Source: Ferruginibacter sp. (GTDB taxonomy: Bacteria; Bacteroidota; Bacteroidia; Chitinophagales; Chitinophagaceae). From it: a stretch of 8,079 nt of DNA. A model generated the notes under the pieces. The model did not search any database and had not been told where the DNA came from. It was given only the letters and a program-made list of their open reading frames with translations. The stretch lies in contig VERM01000056.1 in assembly GCA_018882645.1 (NCBI GenBank), positions 1-8,079 of the forward strand. Direction: 5' to 3'. A program made the position numbers and the translations under genes. This document shows positions 1-5,265 of the stretch, one piece after another; the stretch's first letter is position 1, and each line of letters begins with the position of its first letter.

Positions 1-74
1 CCTCGGATAATGAGAGGCTTTCTATCGGCTTTGTTTTTCCAAAAAATTAAGTTCTGGAGCAGTTCTCTTTGCAT
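1..74 (-). CDS. N-terminus of AAA_14/DUF4143-type ATPase (partial)
   Basis: Only 24 codons are present before the gene runs off the left edge. From an ATG at 74 the minus strand reads MQRELLQNLIFW followed by KNKADRKPLIIR. This matches the usual opening of the Bacteroidota ATP-binding proteins with an AAA_14 domain and a C-terminal DUF4143 nuclease-like domain, in which a Trp-Lys-Asn segment and an L-I-I-R-G strand lead directly into the Walker A loop; the P-loop itself would lie just outside the window. Members are around 400 residues, often sit alone in accessory regions, and have no well-established function. The gene follows the hip operon on the same strand after about 190 bp, and an inverted repeat lies just upstream. 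The family call rests on a short stretch, so a different P-loop ATPase cannot be excluded. Confidence 0.6.
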   Translation of the reverse strand, partial: MQRELLQNLIFWKNKADRKPLIIR

Positions 75-88
75 ATCCTTAGTATTAT

Positions 89-136
89 GTGCACGAAATT
101 ACACTTTTTCGTTTGAATAAATGTAATTTTGTACAC
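89..136. promoter_or_regulatory. inverted repeat upstream of the AAA_14-type gene
   Basis: Arms GTGCACGAAATTAC (89-102) and GTAATTTTGTACAC (123-136) are inverted copies matching at 12 of 14 positions, with a 20-bp AT-rich spacer. The near arm ends 15 bp upstream of the ATG at 74. The spacing suits a regulator binding as a dimer or tetramer at the promoter better than a terminator, because neither side carries a T tract. No good TAnnTTTG box was found here. The function is inferred from position only. Confidence 0.45.
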
Positions 137-261
137 AAAACAAAACGAATATGACAAATAATTGAGTTTTGATTTTCCGGCCTTATTTCTTCGTTTTTGT
201 TTTCTAGAAATTTGCAAACGGAATTTCTACATTCATTACTCAGTTTAATCCGCCAACTCCA

Positions 262-1266
262 TTATGCAAGTAGATAATTTCTTTTGGCTTGATACATCAT
301 TAAGTATCCCCTTTTGTTGTCTTCTGTAAGAAATGAACGATTAATCAATGATTCCATTAAGGGTTGCTTTTGCAAATATGGACTTATTAATTTTTCAATC
401 CTGTTTTCTGAAACACCTATTCGTTTTGCAAATTCTTCAAAATCACTTTTGTTGGGATGTCCGTTCTTTTTATACTGTTCGCTTTTAAAATCATCAGTAA
501 ATAATCCCTTATCCAGCGCAAAATCAGAATCATCAACATGTAGATGGGTATTCAATAAGTCATATGCCGGACTTAAGATATAATCGCCTTCGGATGACTC
601 AAGTAAGGAGAAGTTTTTCAAGTGAGCGTCTCCATTTGAAAATAAATAATTGAATAACACCAATGAGAAGTATTTTTCTATTTCAATTCTCCATGCCGAA
701 ACATATTTTTGAATCAACAGACCTGCCTCTTCATAGCTGTATTCGTATTTGAAATTGGCTCCTGCATTGTTTTTGGTTTTTCCAGCCAGTGATGCAAAAT
801 CTTCTTTGCCACATTTACTTCCATCTTCTTTAAAATCAAATCTTTTGGTGATGTATGCAGGCGAACCATTTTTAAAAAAAATCATGGCATTTTCTGCTGT
901 GTTCAAGCCGTATACTTGTTTGGCTATTTGCATAGTCAAATGCTCGTTGGCAGGAGCCTGATCTACTTTTTTTAAATCCCTTGGTATTGGTTTGAGTATA
1001 TATGTACCTTGCTCTCCTTCCTTTGTCAAACGCAAAACATTTTTCTCCAGTAATAAACTCAATTTTTCCTGTACCCCTGATATGGATATGCGCTTCCGGT
1101 TTTCCATAAACAGCGCTGCAACTTCTTCATTTTGCTGTGGCTGATCATAAGACAAAATATGACTCACTTTTTTGCCATTAAAAACATTCCGTAAACAACC
1201 CGGGCTATAAGTAGAAAATCCTTCCGCCAGCGTTCCGGGACAATATTTGATTTCTTTCATGTTCAT
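262..1266 (-). CDS. hipT: HipT-like serine/threonine kinase toxin (HipA C-terminal part)
   Basis: A 334-residue kinase of the HipA C-terminal family. The glycine-rich loop reads ISISGVQEKLS (about residues 60-70) and carries the two-serine SIS motif that is autophosphorylated in HipT of E. coli HipBST, instead of the single serine of classical HipA. Lys92 in ILKP is the likely ATP-binding lysine, NGDAHLKN (211-218) is the catalytic loop with Asp213, and SPAYDLL (232-238) supplies the metal-binding Asp236. Cys9 and Cys24 lie in the N-terminal segment common to Bacteroidota members. Known relatives phosphorylate aminoacyl-tRNA synthetases (HipA GltX, HipT TrpS) and so stop translation; the target here is unknown. 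The start at 1266 follows the hipS stop by one base; an in-frame ATG two codons later is also possible. All key residues are present, so an active kinase is expected. Confidence 0.9.
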   Translation of the reverse strand: MNMKEIKYCPGTLAEGFSTYSPGCLRNVFNGKKVSHILSYDQPQQNEEVAALFMENRKRISISGVQEKLSLLLEKNVLRLTKEGEQGTYILKPIPRDLKKVDQAPANEHLTMQIAKQVYGLNTAENAMIFFKNGSPAYITKRFDFKEDGSKCGKEDFASLAGKTKNNAGANFKYEYSYEEAGLLIQKYVSAWRIEIEKYFSLVLFNYLFSNGDAHLKNFSLLESSEGDYILSPAYDLLNTHLHVDDSDFALDKGLFTDDFKSEQYKKNGHPNKSDFEEFAKRIGVSENRIEKLISPYLQKQPLMESLINRSFLTEDNKRGYLMMYQAKRNYLLA

Positions 1267-1267
1267 T

Positions 1268-1591
1268 TTATATGATGGGTTTTACGGTTATTGCCCCGAT
1301 GGTATCATATTGTGCCGTTGCTGCAAGTAGCCCAAAGTCATCTTCTTCATCAATTTTCAACTGTATGCTTTGTAATTTTCTGTTTACTCCCTCACTGAGC
1401 ATATTGAAGAAAAACGGAAACAAGAATTCGCTGCTATATTCCTTTTGTGTTTTTGGGAGTGTTAAGCTGATAGAAGGTTTGCTCTTATCAATAAAATATT
1501 TGTCATCATATTTGAAAATATAATGCTTACGATTTTCTTCGATGAGTACACCTGCCAAAATTCCGTTGCGGTATATTTCTAATGATCTCAT
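1268..1591 (-). CDS. hipS: HipS-like protein (stand-alone HipA N-subdomain 1)
   Basis: A 107-residue protein equal to the N-subdomain-1 of HipA, here as its own gene. It shows the family signature: a GxLxEEN strand near residues 13-20, LTLP (43-46), then LFPFFFNMLSEG (57-68), and a closing block DDFGLLAATAQYDTIGAITV (84-103). Together with the 334-residue kinase it adds up to 441 residues, about the length of full HipA (440), so the pair looks like one HipA cut into two. In E. coli HipBST the equivalent HipS, not HipB, is the antitoxin that neutralises the kinase; the same role is inferred here. It lies 24 bp after hipB and 1 bp before hipT, so the three genes should be co-transcribed and the last two translationally coupled. 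Confidence 0.88.
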   Translation of the reverse strand: MRSLEIYRNGILAGVLIEENRKHYIFKYDDKYFIDKSKPSISLTLPKTQKEYSSEFLFPFFFNMLSEGVNRKLQSIQLKIDEEDDFGLLAATAQYDTIGAITVKPII

Positions 1592-1615
1592 TTATGAATG
1601 TTTCTGATGAAATTA

Positions 1616-1825
1616 TCAGGACTGGTTTTTCACTTTAAGGGTTAGCTCCATGCCCAAAACCTCGGCCAGTTTGTTCAGAACTTCCACCGAGGGATTGCCT
1701 TGTCCCTTTTCTAATTTGTATAAGGTATTAATGCTGATTTGTGCCAACTCGGCTAAATGGGGTTGGGTAATTTTCAACTCCTTCCTCCTTTTTTTTATAG
1801 TTTCACCAAGCTTTATAACCAACAT
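1616..1825 (-). CDS. hipB: HipB-like XRE-family transcriptional repressor
   Basis: A 69-residue Cro/C1-type helix-turn-helix protein that fills almost the whole reading frame (helices from about residue 6 to 56). The recognition region is LKITQPHLAELAQISINTLY (17-36), followed by KLEKGQGNPSVEVLNKLAEV, and the chain ends in a short strand, MELTLKV, as in HipB. It is the first gene of the hipB-hipS-hipT operon and most likely binds the three palindromes upstream, one of which overlaps its own start codon. In HipBST systems HipB represses the operon and boosts HipS rather than neutralising the kinase alone. The ATG at 1825 is the only sensible start. If the predicted promoter is right, the leader is only about 13 nt. 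Confidence 0.9.
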   Translation of the reverse strand: MLVIKLGETIKKRRKELKITQPHLAELAQISINTLYKLEKGQGNPSVEVLNKLAEVLGMELTLKVKNQS

Positions 1826-1836
1826 TATATTGTGAT
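1819..1836. promoter_or_regulatory. hip operator A, over the hipB start
   Basis: CCAACATTA TATTGTGAT. The right half (TATTGTGAT) is close to the half-sites of the central palindrome and the left half is weaker. The core ACATTAT-NN-TGTGAT agrees with operator B at 13 of 15 positions. It overlaps the hipB ATG (1823-1825) and the predicted transcription start, so a bound repressor would block initiation. Confidence 0.6.
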
Positions 1837-1844
1837 TTATAAGT

Positions 1845-1876
1845 CAAAAGTAGATAATTTCATTTATTTAAACAAA
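1845..1876 (-). promoter_or_regulatory. hipBST promoter (TTTG / TAnnTTTG)
   Basis: On the minus strand a TTTG at 1876-1873 is followed after 20 bp by TACTTTTG at 1852-1845, a full match to the Bacteroidota -33 / -7 consensus with spacing in the usual range. Transcription would start near 1838, about 13 nt before the hipB ATG. Operators A and B lie on either side, with operator B ending 4 bp from the TTTG box. Confidence 0.6.
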
Positions 1877-1879
1877 AAA

Positions 1880-1897
1880 ATCACATTATGATGTGAT
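1880..1897. promoter_or_regulatory. hip operator B, perfect palindrome
   Basis: ATCACAT-TATG-ATGTGAT: two perfect 7-bp arms around a 4-bp centre. It is the best of three related sites and lies immediately upstream of the -33 box. Repressor (HipB) binding is inferred from position and from similarity to sites A and C. Confidence 0.65.
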
Positions 1898-1940
1898 AAT
1901 TAGGTTAATTTATTTCAGACAGGCCTTAAATATGATCAAA

Positions 1941-1958
1941 ATGACATTATAGTGTGGT
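1941..1958. promoter_or_regulatory. hip operator C, distal
   Basis: ATGACATTA TAGTGTGGT: a degenerate copy of operator B (12 of 16 core positions), keeping ACA-N6-TGT. Its centre is exactly 61 bp from that of B, which is itself 61 bp from A. It lies 22 bp beyond the 3' end of the decayed recombinase. Confidence 0.5.
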
Positions 1959-1979
1959 TATAATCTCAAAAATACCCTC

Positions 1980-2466
1980 TCAAACAATCCCTTCCAGCAA
2001 CTTTCCGTGCATCTCCACCACATCATCATCCTCAAAACTGCTTAGGTAGCGTTCGGTTGTAGCGATAGAGGAGTGACCAAGTGATTCCTTCAGGTATTCT
2101 CTTGAAAGACCGTTGTTCTTTTGAATCGTTGCAAATGAGTGTCGGGCAACATAAGTGGTGAGCTTAATCGGGAGTTCGAGTTCGGTACCAATGCGCTTAA
2201 GCCATTTATTGGTGATTTGAATAAAATTCTGTTCTACCTATAACATTTAAGGCCATAGTGATTTATATTTCGCCAAAACTTCAAAAAAATACACGATTTG
2301 GCGAGTTATAAAAAATTATATTTCGCCAAAACTATAAAATGTTAAAAAGGGTATCTTGCAAAATAAATAAAGTTGACGTGATGGTGTCTTTGGGATTTAA
2401 TCCTTTACCTGTGTTTCTACGGAATCTCTTTCTAAAGCTGCATATATAATTTCTTTGTGAAACAGC
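1980..2466 (-). pseudogene. decayed tyrosine recombinase, internally deleted
   Basis: Three pieces of a recombinase closely related to the intact one at 3616-4848 are strung together on the same strand. 2466-2414 matches codons about 92-109, 2413-2387 matches codons about 299-308, and 2228-1980 matches codons 328-410 and ends with the same GKLLEGIV before a TGA stop at 1982. The first two pieces meet at a TTTCT shared by both parent positions, which suggests deletion at a short homology. Between 2229 and 2383 lies unrelated DNA with TTTGGCGA repeats. The last piece still encodes the RHSFAT motif, GHSS and the nucleophile-region TTERYL. No start or continuous frame remains, so it cannot make an active enzyme. 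It probably marks an older integration event or a partial duplication. Confidence 0.85.
2263..2333. repeat. TTTGGCGA repeat cluster (possible orphan operator)
   Basis: TTATATTTCGCCAAAACT occurs perfectly twice, at 2263-2280 and 2316-2333 (53-bp period). An inverted, imperfect copy of the core (TTTGGCGA, 2297-2304) lies between them. It lies in the non-homologous insert of the recombinase pseudogene, with no gene directly downstream. The alternating orientation resembles a multi-site operator whose own gene has been lost. Confidence 0.5.
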
Positions 2467-2499
2467 CGAATCATTCACTATAAAAATCCTGAAATAGAC

Positions 2500-3255
2500 T
2501 TATTCAGAAAATAATGGGTCTATAACATAATCTTTCATCCACCAGGGTTGGTTGGGGCTTAATATTATTAATTTTCCGGAAGGGTCAATCTCTGCAACAG
2601 GGTTGATAGCATCTCTATTTCTCTCCGAAGAATTGTCAAAAAAATATGCTCTATGGCATAGAGGGATAATGTCTTTCAGAAGCATCAGGGAATCGAAATA
2701 TCGACTAACAATTTTTTCATGAGAAACATTATGACCACCAAGTAAAACACGTTGTTTAACTCTATTAATATTTATTTCCGGATCAACAGTACAAATAAAA
2801 TAGAGATAATTTTTAAATCCTCTTTTTTTTGAGTAATCCAAAAATCTGATTTTAGATTCGTGACTTAAAACGGTTTCAAACGTGAATGTTTCATTTTTTT
2901 TCACAAGTGCATGACGAATAAAGTCTGCTGCCATAGCAGCATCATAAGGAGTTGGCTTATTATCTACGGATAAGATTCCATTACTAAATGATAATGAAAT
3001 CTTACTTTTCTCTTTTTTAGCCTTTGTTATCCAAGACTTGCCCAATCCTTTGATAAAATTTAAAAAAGATTTCTCATTGATGTCGAGATTATAATCGCCA
3101 AGCAGATTAACAAAGCCTGCTGTATTTAAAGATTTTTGCAATTCGTCTGCATTAACAAACAATCCACTATAAAATTGGGAATAAACAGCTTTTAGTACGG
3201 TGCTTTTGCCACTACCATTTGGGCCAGCCATTACCCTTAATCTTTTACTTGGCAT
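2500..3255 (-). CDS. zeta-toxin-like P-loop kinase
   Basis: A 251-residue P-loop protein with the architecture of the zeta toxin family. Walker A is AGPNGSGKST (10-19); NADEL (35-39) gives the acidic residue next to the P-loop; FETVLS (126-131) matches the conserved T-E-T-x-x-S segment; NRVKQRVLLGGHNVSHEKI (164-182) matches the R-V-x-x-R and GGHxV lid region; and RYFDSL (185-190) follows. Zeta toxins phosphorylate UDP-N-acetylglucosamine and block wall synthesis, but chromosomal relatives are diverse and the substrate cannot be read from the sequence. An 11-bp overlap with the gene upstream (ATGCCAAGTAA holds both start and stop) indicates tight translational coupling, as in toxin-antitoxin pairs. 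The stretch at residues 40-110 is longer than in compact zeta proteins. No terminator is visible downstream. The family call is firm; toxicity is inferred. Confidence 0.8.
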   Translation of the reverse strand: MPSKRLRVMAGPNGSGKSTVLKAVYSQFYSGLFVNADELQKSLNTAGFVNLLGDYNLDINEKSFLNFIKGLGKSWITKAKKEKSKISLSFSNGILSVDNKPTPYDAAMAADFIRHALVKKNETFTFETVLSHESKIRFLDYSKKRGFKNYLYFICTVDPEININRVKQRVLLGGHNVSHEKIVSRYFDSLMLLKDIIPLCHRAYFFDNSSERNRDAINPVAEIDPSGKLIILSPNQPWWMKDYVIDPLFSE

Positions 3256-3550
3256 GAAAGACTGTTGAAGGCTTGAACTTAATGAAGTATTTTCCGGAAA
3301 CAGGCTTGTTTCCCTTTAATATTTTTTCTTTTCCGTCCGGGAATATTTTTACAATCTCATTGTTAATAACAGCGAATTTAGGAAGTCCGGCTGCTTTTGC
3401 CTCAGCAGCCGCAGCTCTACCTGCTCTGACTCCAATTTTACGAAGTATCCGAATAGCATTTACACTATCTTCAACTGAGCTGAAGTCCTTATTAATCTTG
3501 TTTTTTTTCTTATTCAGCGTTCTATTTTTTATTGCTATTCGTGTTTTCAT
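3245..3550 (-). CDS. small partner of the zeta-like kinase, putative antitoxin
   Basis: A 101-residue basic protein, first gene of a two-gene unit with the zeta-like kinase and overlapping it by 11 bp. The Lys/Arg/Asn-rich N-terminus (1-21) looks disordered. A helix rich in Ala and Arg follows (RAGRAAAAEAKAAG, 42-55), then GLPKFAVINNEIVKIF (55-70) and PDGKEKILKG (71-80). A short helix leading into a beta hairpin of the type V-x-N-x-x-I-x-x-x-x-PDG-x-x-x-x-L recurs in small proteins encoded beside chromosomal zeta-like ATPases, from memory and not checked. It does not resemble the three-helix epsilon antitoxin. Order, overlap and size point to an antitoxin, but the sequence itself does not prove it. 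The ATG at 3550 fits a TAATTTTG box about 30 bp upstream. Confidence 0.6.
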   Translation of the reverse strand: MKTRIAIKNRTLNKKKNKINKDFSSVEDSVNAIRILRKIGVRAGRAAAAEAKAAGLPKFAVINNEIVKIFPDGKEKILKGNKPVSGKYFIKFKPSTVFHAK

Positions 3551-3574
3551 ATTCAGACAATCTATTGTACTAAT

Positions 3575-3603
3575 TTAGCCAAAATTAAGCAGAGTTAGGC
3601 AAA
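3575..3603 (-). promoter_or_regulatory. putative promoter and repeats of the zeta-like unit
   Basis: TAATTTTG on the minus strand (3587-3580) matches TAnnTTTG, 29 bp from the ATG at 3550. No TTTG stands at the right distance for a -33 box. Two direct copies of TTAG(C/G)CAAA (3575-3583 and 3595-3603, 8 of 9 identical) lie 20 bp apart over this box and could be repressor sites. The evidence is weak. Confidence 0.3.
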
Positions 3604-3615
3604 TATTATTATAAA

Positions 3616-4848
3616 TCACACAATCCCCTCAAGCAACTTTCCGTGCATCTCCACCACATCTTCGTCTTCAAAACTGCTTAGGTAGCGTTCTGTGGTTGCG
3701 ATGGAAGCATGACCAAGTGATTCTTTCAGATATTCACGAGAAAGTCCGTTGTTCTTTTGAATCGTTGCAAATGAGTGTCGGGCAACATAAGTGGTGAGCT
3801 TAATCGGGAGTTCGAGTTCGGTACCAATGCGCTTAAGCCATTTATTGGTGATTTGAATAAAATTTTCAACGGCTTTATCAATTTGAATTTCATCCATTGA
3901 TTTGGTGATGATAGGGAACAGCGGATCTTTTGGATTTAATCCTTTGCCTCTGTATTTCCTCACAATAGCCTTACTCATGTCGTTCATGGGTATACGAATA
4001 GGCAAATTGCCGGATTTAGTGGTGCGTCTGGTTTTGCTTCTGCGAAATTCAATAAAGTCTCCTTTGAAGTCTTCATTTTTCAAAAGTGCAATGTCTTTAA
4101 AGTTTATGCCATTGCACATGAAACTAAACTTCCAGAAATCTAAAGCTTTCTCTCTTGTTGTATCTTCCGTTTCGTATGCAAATATTTTTTTAATATCGTT
4201 TTTCTTCAGGGCCTTTTTGGTATTGCGGGGAGCGGGTATGGTGTATTTTTTAAACGGATATTTTTTGGGATGAATGACTTCTTTTGCAATAGCGAGATTA
4301 AAAATCGTGCGAAGAGAACGAAGGTAGATTCCTACGGTTGTTTCTGATTTCTTTTTTGTCAGTAGTGTGTGTTCATAATCGGTCAAAAAGTTTTCATCTA
4401 TTTCGCTCAACCGTAGATTTTTTTTATAACCCAGTAATGAATTCAAAGCAGTTTGATAGCTTGTGGCAGTACCTATACTTTTTCTTTTTTTCAATTGGTT
4501 GATGTACTCGTTAAACAGGGTTTCTGCTGAATCTCTTTCAAGGGCTGCATCAATAATTTCTTTGTGCAACAGCTTTTCATATTCATCAAATGAAAAAGGA
4601 GAAATGCTTTCAATGATACCTCGCTGTTCCATCAACCAGCGATCCATTTGTTTTTTCTGTTGACGAAGCGCTTCTGATTTGGACAGGTTGTTGATGATTT
4701 TTTCGTAGCCGGATTTGTCGCAGGAGAATTGTGTTTTATATCTTTTTTTCTTGCCCATGAAATAGACAGTTAGTTTCACCGGATAGGTGTAATCTTTGAG
4801 TTGATGGCGGGTGTCAAGAAAGTAATTGCAGGAGGCTAAAATGCTCAT
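3616..4848 (-). CDS. tyrosine recombinase (integrase), Bacteroidota mobile-element type
   Basis: A full-length 410-residue site-specific recombinase. An arm-type DNA-binding domain covers about residues 5-75, a SAM-like core-binding domain about 107-200 and the catalytic domain about 212-405. Catalytic positions are Asn249 in GINFKDI where most relatives have the first Arg, Lys272 in RRSKTRR, Tyr354 and Arg357 in TYVARHSFAT (His replaced by Tyr), His380 in LGHAS and the nucleophile Tyr389 in TTERYL. The Asn and Tyr replacements are, as far as I know, common in this Bacteroidota branch and do not imply inactivity. The start codon lies about 200 bp from the displaced tRNA-Asn 3' end, as expected for the integrase that inserted this element. 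The 3' end shares 249 bp with the decayed copy at 1980-2228. No Shine-Dalgarno sequence precedes the ATG at 4848. Confidence 0.92.
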   Translation of the reverse strand: MSILASCNYFLDTRHQLKDYTYPVKLTVYFMGKKKRYKTQFSCDKSGYEKIINNLSKSEALRQQKKQMDRWLMEQRGIIESISPFSFDEYEKLLHKEIIDAALERDSAETLFNEYINQLKKRKSIGTATSYQTALNSLLGYKKNLRLSEIDENFLTDYEHTLLTKKKSETTVGIYLRSLRTIFNLAIAKEVIHPKKYPFKKYTIPAPRNTKKALKKNDIKKIFAYETEDTTREKALDFWKFSFMCNGINFKDIALLKNEDFKGDFIEFRRSKTRRTTKSGNLPIRIPMNDMSKAIVRKYRGKGLNPKDPLFPIITKSMDEIQIDKAVENFIQITNKWLKRIGTELELPIKLTTYVARHSFATIQKNNGLSREYLKESLGHASIATTERYLSSFEDEDVVEMHGKLLEGIV

Positions 4849-4909
4849 AAAAAAGGGGATGTTTTTGTAAAAATAGTCATATTTTTAATCAGAGTGTTGC
4901 ACAAATAAA

Positions 4910-4933
4910 AAATTTGCACCAAAATTTGCACCA
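4910..4933. repeat. 12-bp tandem direct repeat near the integrase start
   Basis: AAATTTGCACCA occurs twice back to back, at 4910-4921 and 4922-4933, with a looser relative (TTGCACAAA) just to the left. It lies between the integrase gene and the tRNA fragment, where arm-type recombinase binding sites or autoregulatory sites are usual. The role is inferred. Confidence 0.5.
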
Positions 4934-4968
4934 CAACGTTACGTAATGACTGTATATATAATATAAAA

Positions 4969-4990
4969 GTGTTGTATTTTAATACAACAC
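4969..4990. promoter_or_regulatory. 22-bp palindrome between integrase and attachment site
   Basis: Perfect 10-bp arms GTGTTGTATT (4969-4978) and AATACAACAC (4981-4990) are separated by TT. A 2-nt loop is too small for a good terminator hairpin and no T tract follows, so a dimeric protein site (excisionase or integrase regulator) is more likely. Confidence 0.5.
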
Positions 4991-5050
4991 ATAATAATGA
5001 AAATCAGGTAATTATGTACTATCTATATATAATAAAAAATTGGTCAAATA

Positions 5051-5098
5051 TGACTGTTAATCAGAGGGTCGCTGGTTCAAGTCCAGCAGGGGGAGCCA
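5051..5098 (+). other. tRNA-Asn(GTT) 3' fragment, attachment site of the integrated element
   Basis: The sequence carries the anticodon loop CTGTTAA (anticodon GTT at 5056-5058), the variable region, a perfect T arm (GCTGG 5071-5075, loop TTCAAGT, CCAGC 5083-5087), the acceptor 3' strand AGGGGGA (5088-5094), a G discriminator and an encoded CCA (5096-5098). The matching acceptor 5' strand and D arm are absent: upstream is AT-rich DNA, and the anticodon stem keeps only the three inner pairs plus one. This is the usual result when an element integrates within a tRNA gene, restoring the gene at the other junction and leaving the original 3' half here. With the integrase 200 bp to the left, the element extends leftwards and the chromosome lies to the right. 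Confidence 0.85.
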
Positions 5099-5105
5099 CT
5101 ACAGT

Positions 5106-5139
5106 AAAGGGTTTCAGCGAATGAAGCCCTTTTTTTATT
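5106..5139 (+). terminator. rho-independent terminator of the former tRNA gene
   Basis: AAAGGGTTTCA (5106-5116) pairs with TGAAGCCCTTT (5122-5132) through one wobble pair, with a 5-nt loop, followed by a run of T. It starts 8 bp after the CCA end of the tRNA fragment, so it probably ended the original tRNA-Asn transcript and is now orphaned. Confidence 0.75.
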
Positions 5140-5144
5140 TTACG

Positions 5145-5166
5145 TTTCCGTCACATTTCCGTCACA
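5145..5166. repeat. 11-bp tandem repeat after the tRNA terminator
   Basis: TTTCCGTCACA occurs twice in tandem (5145-5155, 5156-5166). A G7 run and a small GGCG/CGCC hairpin (5187-5198) follow. No function is assigned. The stretch up to 5265 has no other recognisable feature. Confidence 0.4.
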
Positions 5167-5265
5167 AATGCAAAATAAGGGGGGGCGGCGGTATCGCCTT
5201 TCCTTCAATAAGTTAACCTCTTTTTTAATTACAATTATGCATTATTTTTACTCCAAATAAGTATC

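Noticed and set aside
205..229. Hairpin TAGAAATT / AATTTCTA as the hip operon terminator
   Set aside because: Only 8 AT-rich pairs with a 9-nt loop, and no T tract follows on the minus strand.
3902..4273. Plus-strand open frame opposite the integrase
   Set aside because: It is antisense to a well-supported recombinase with catalytic motifs and has no features of its own. The same holds for the plus-strand frames opposite hipT, hipS, hipB and the small zeta partner.
4946..5057. ATGACTGT at 4946-4953 and 5050-5057 as a second attachment core
   Set aside because: Eight bases shared in AT-rich DNA can be chance, and the rest of the tRNA sequence is not repeated.
5011..5098. A complete, functional tRNA gene
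   Set aside because: The acceptor 5' strand and D arm are missing upstream of the anticodon arm, so only the 3' half is present.
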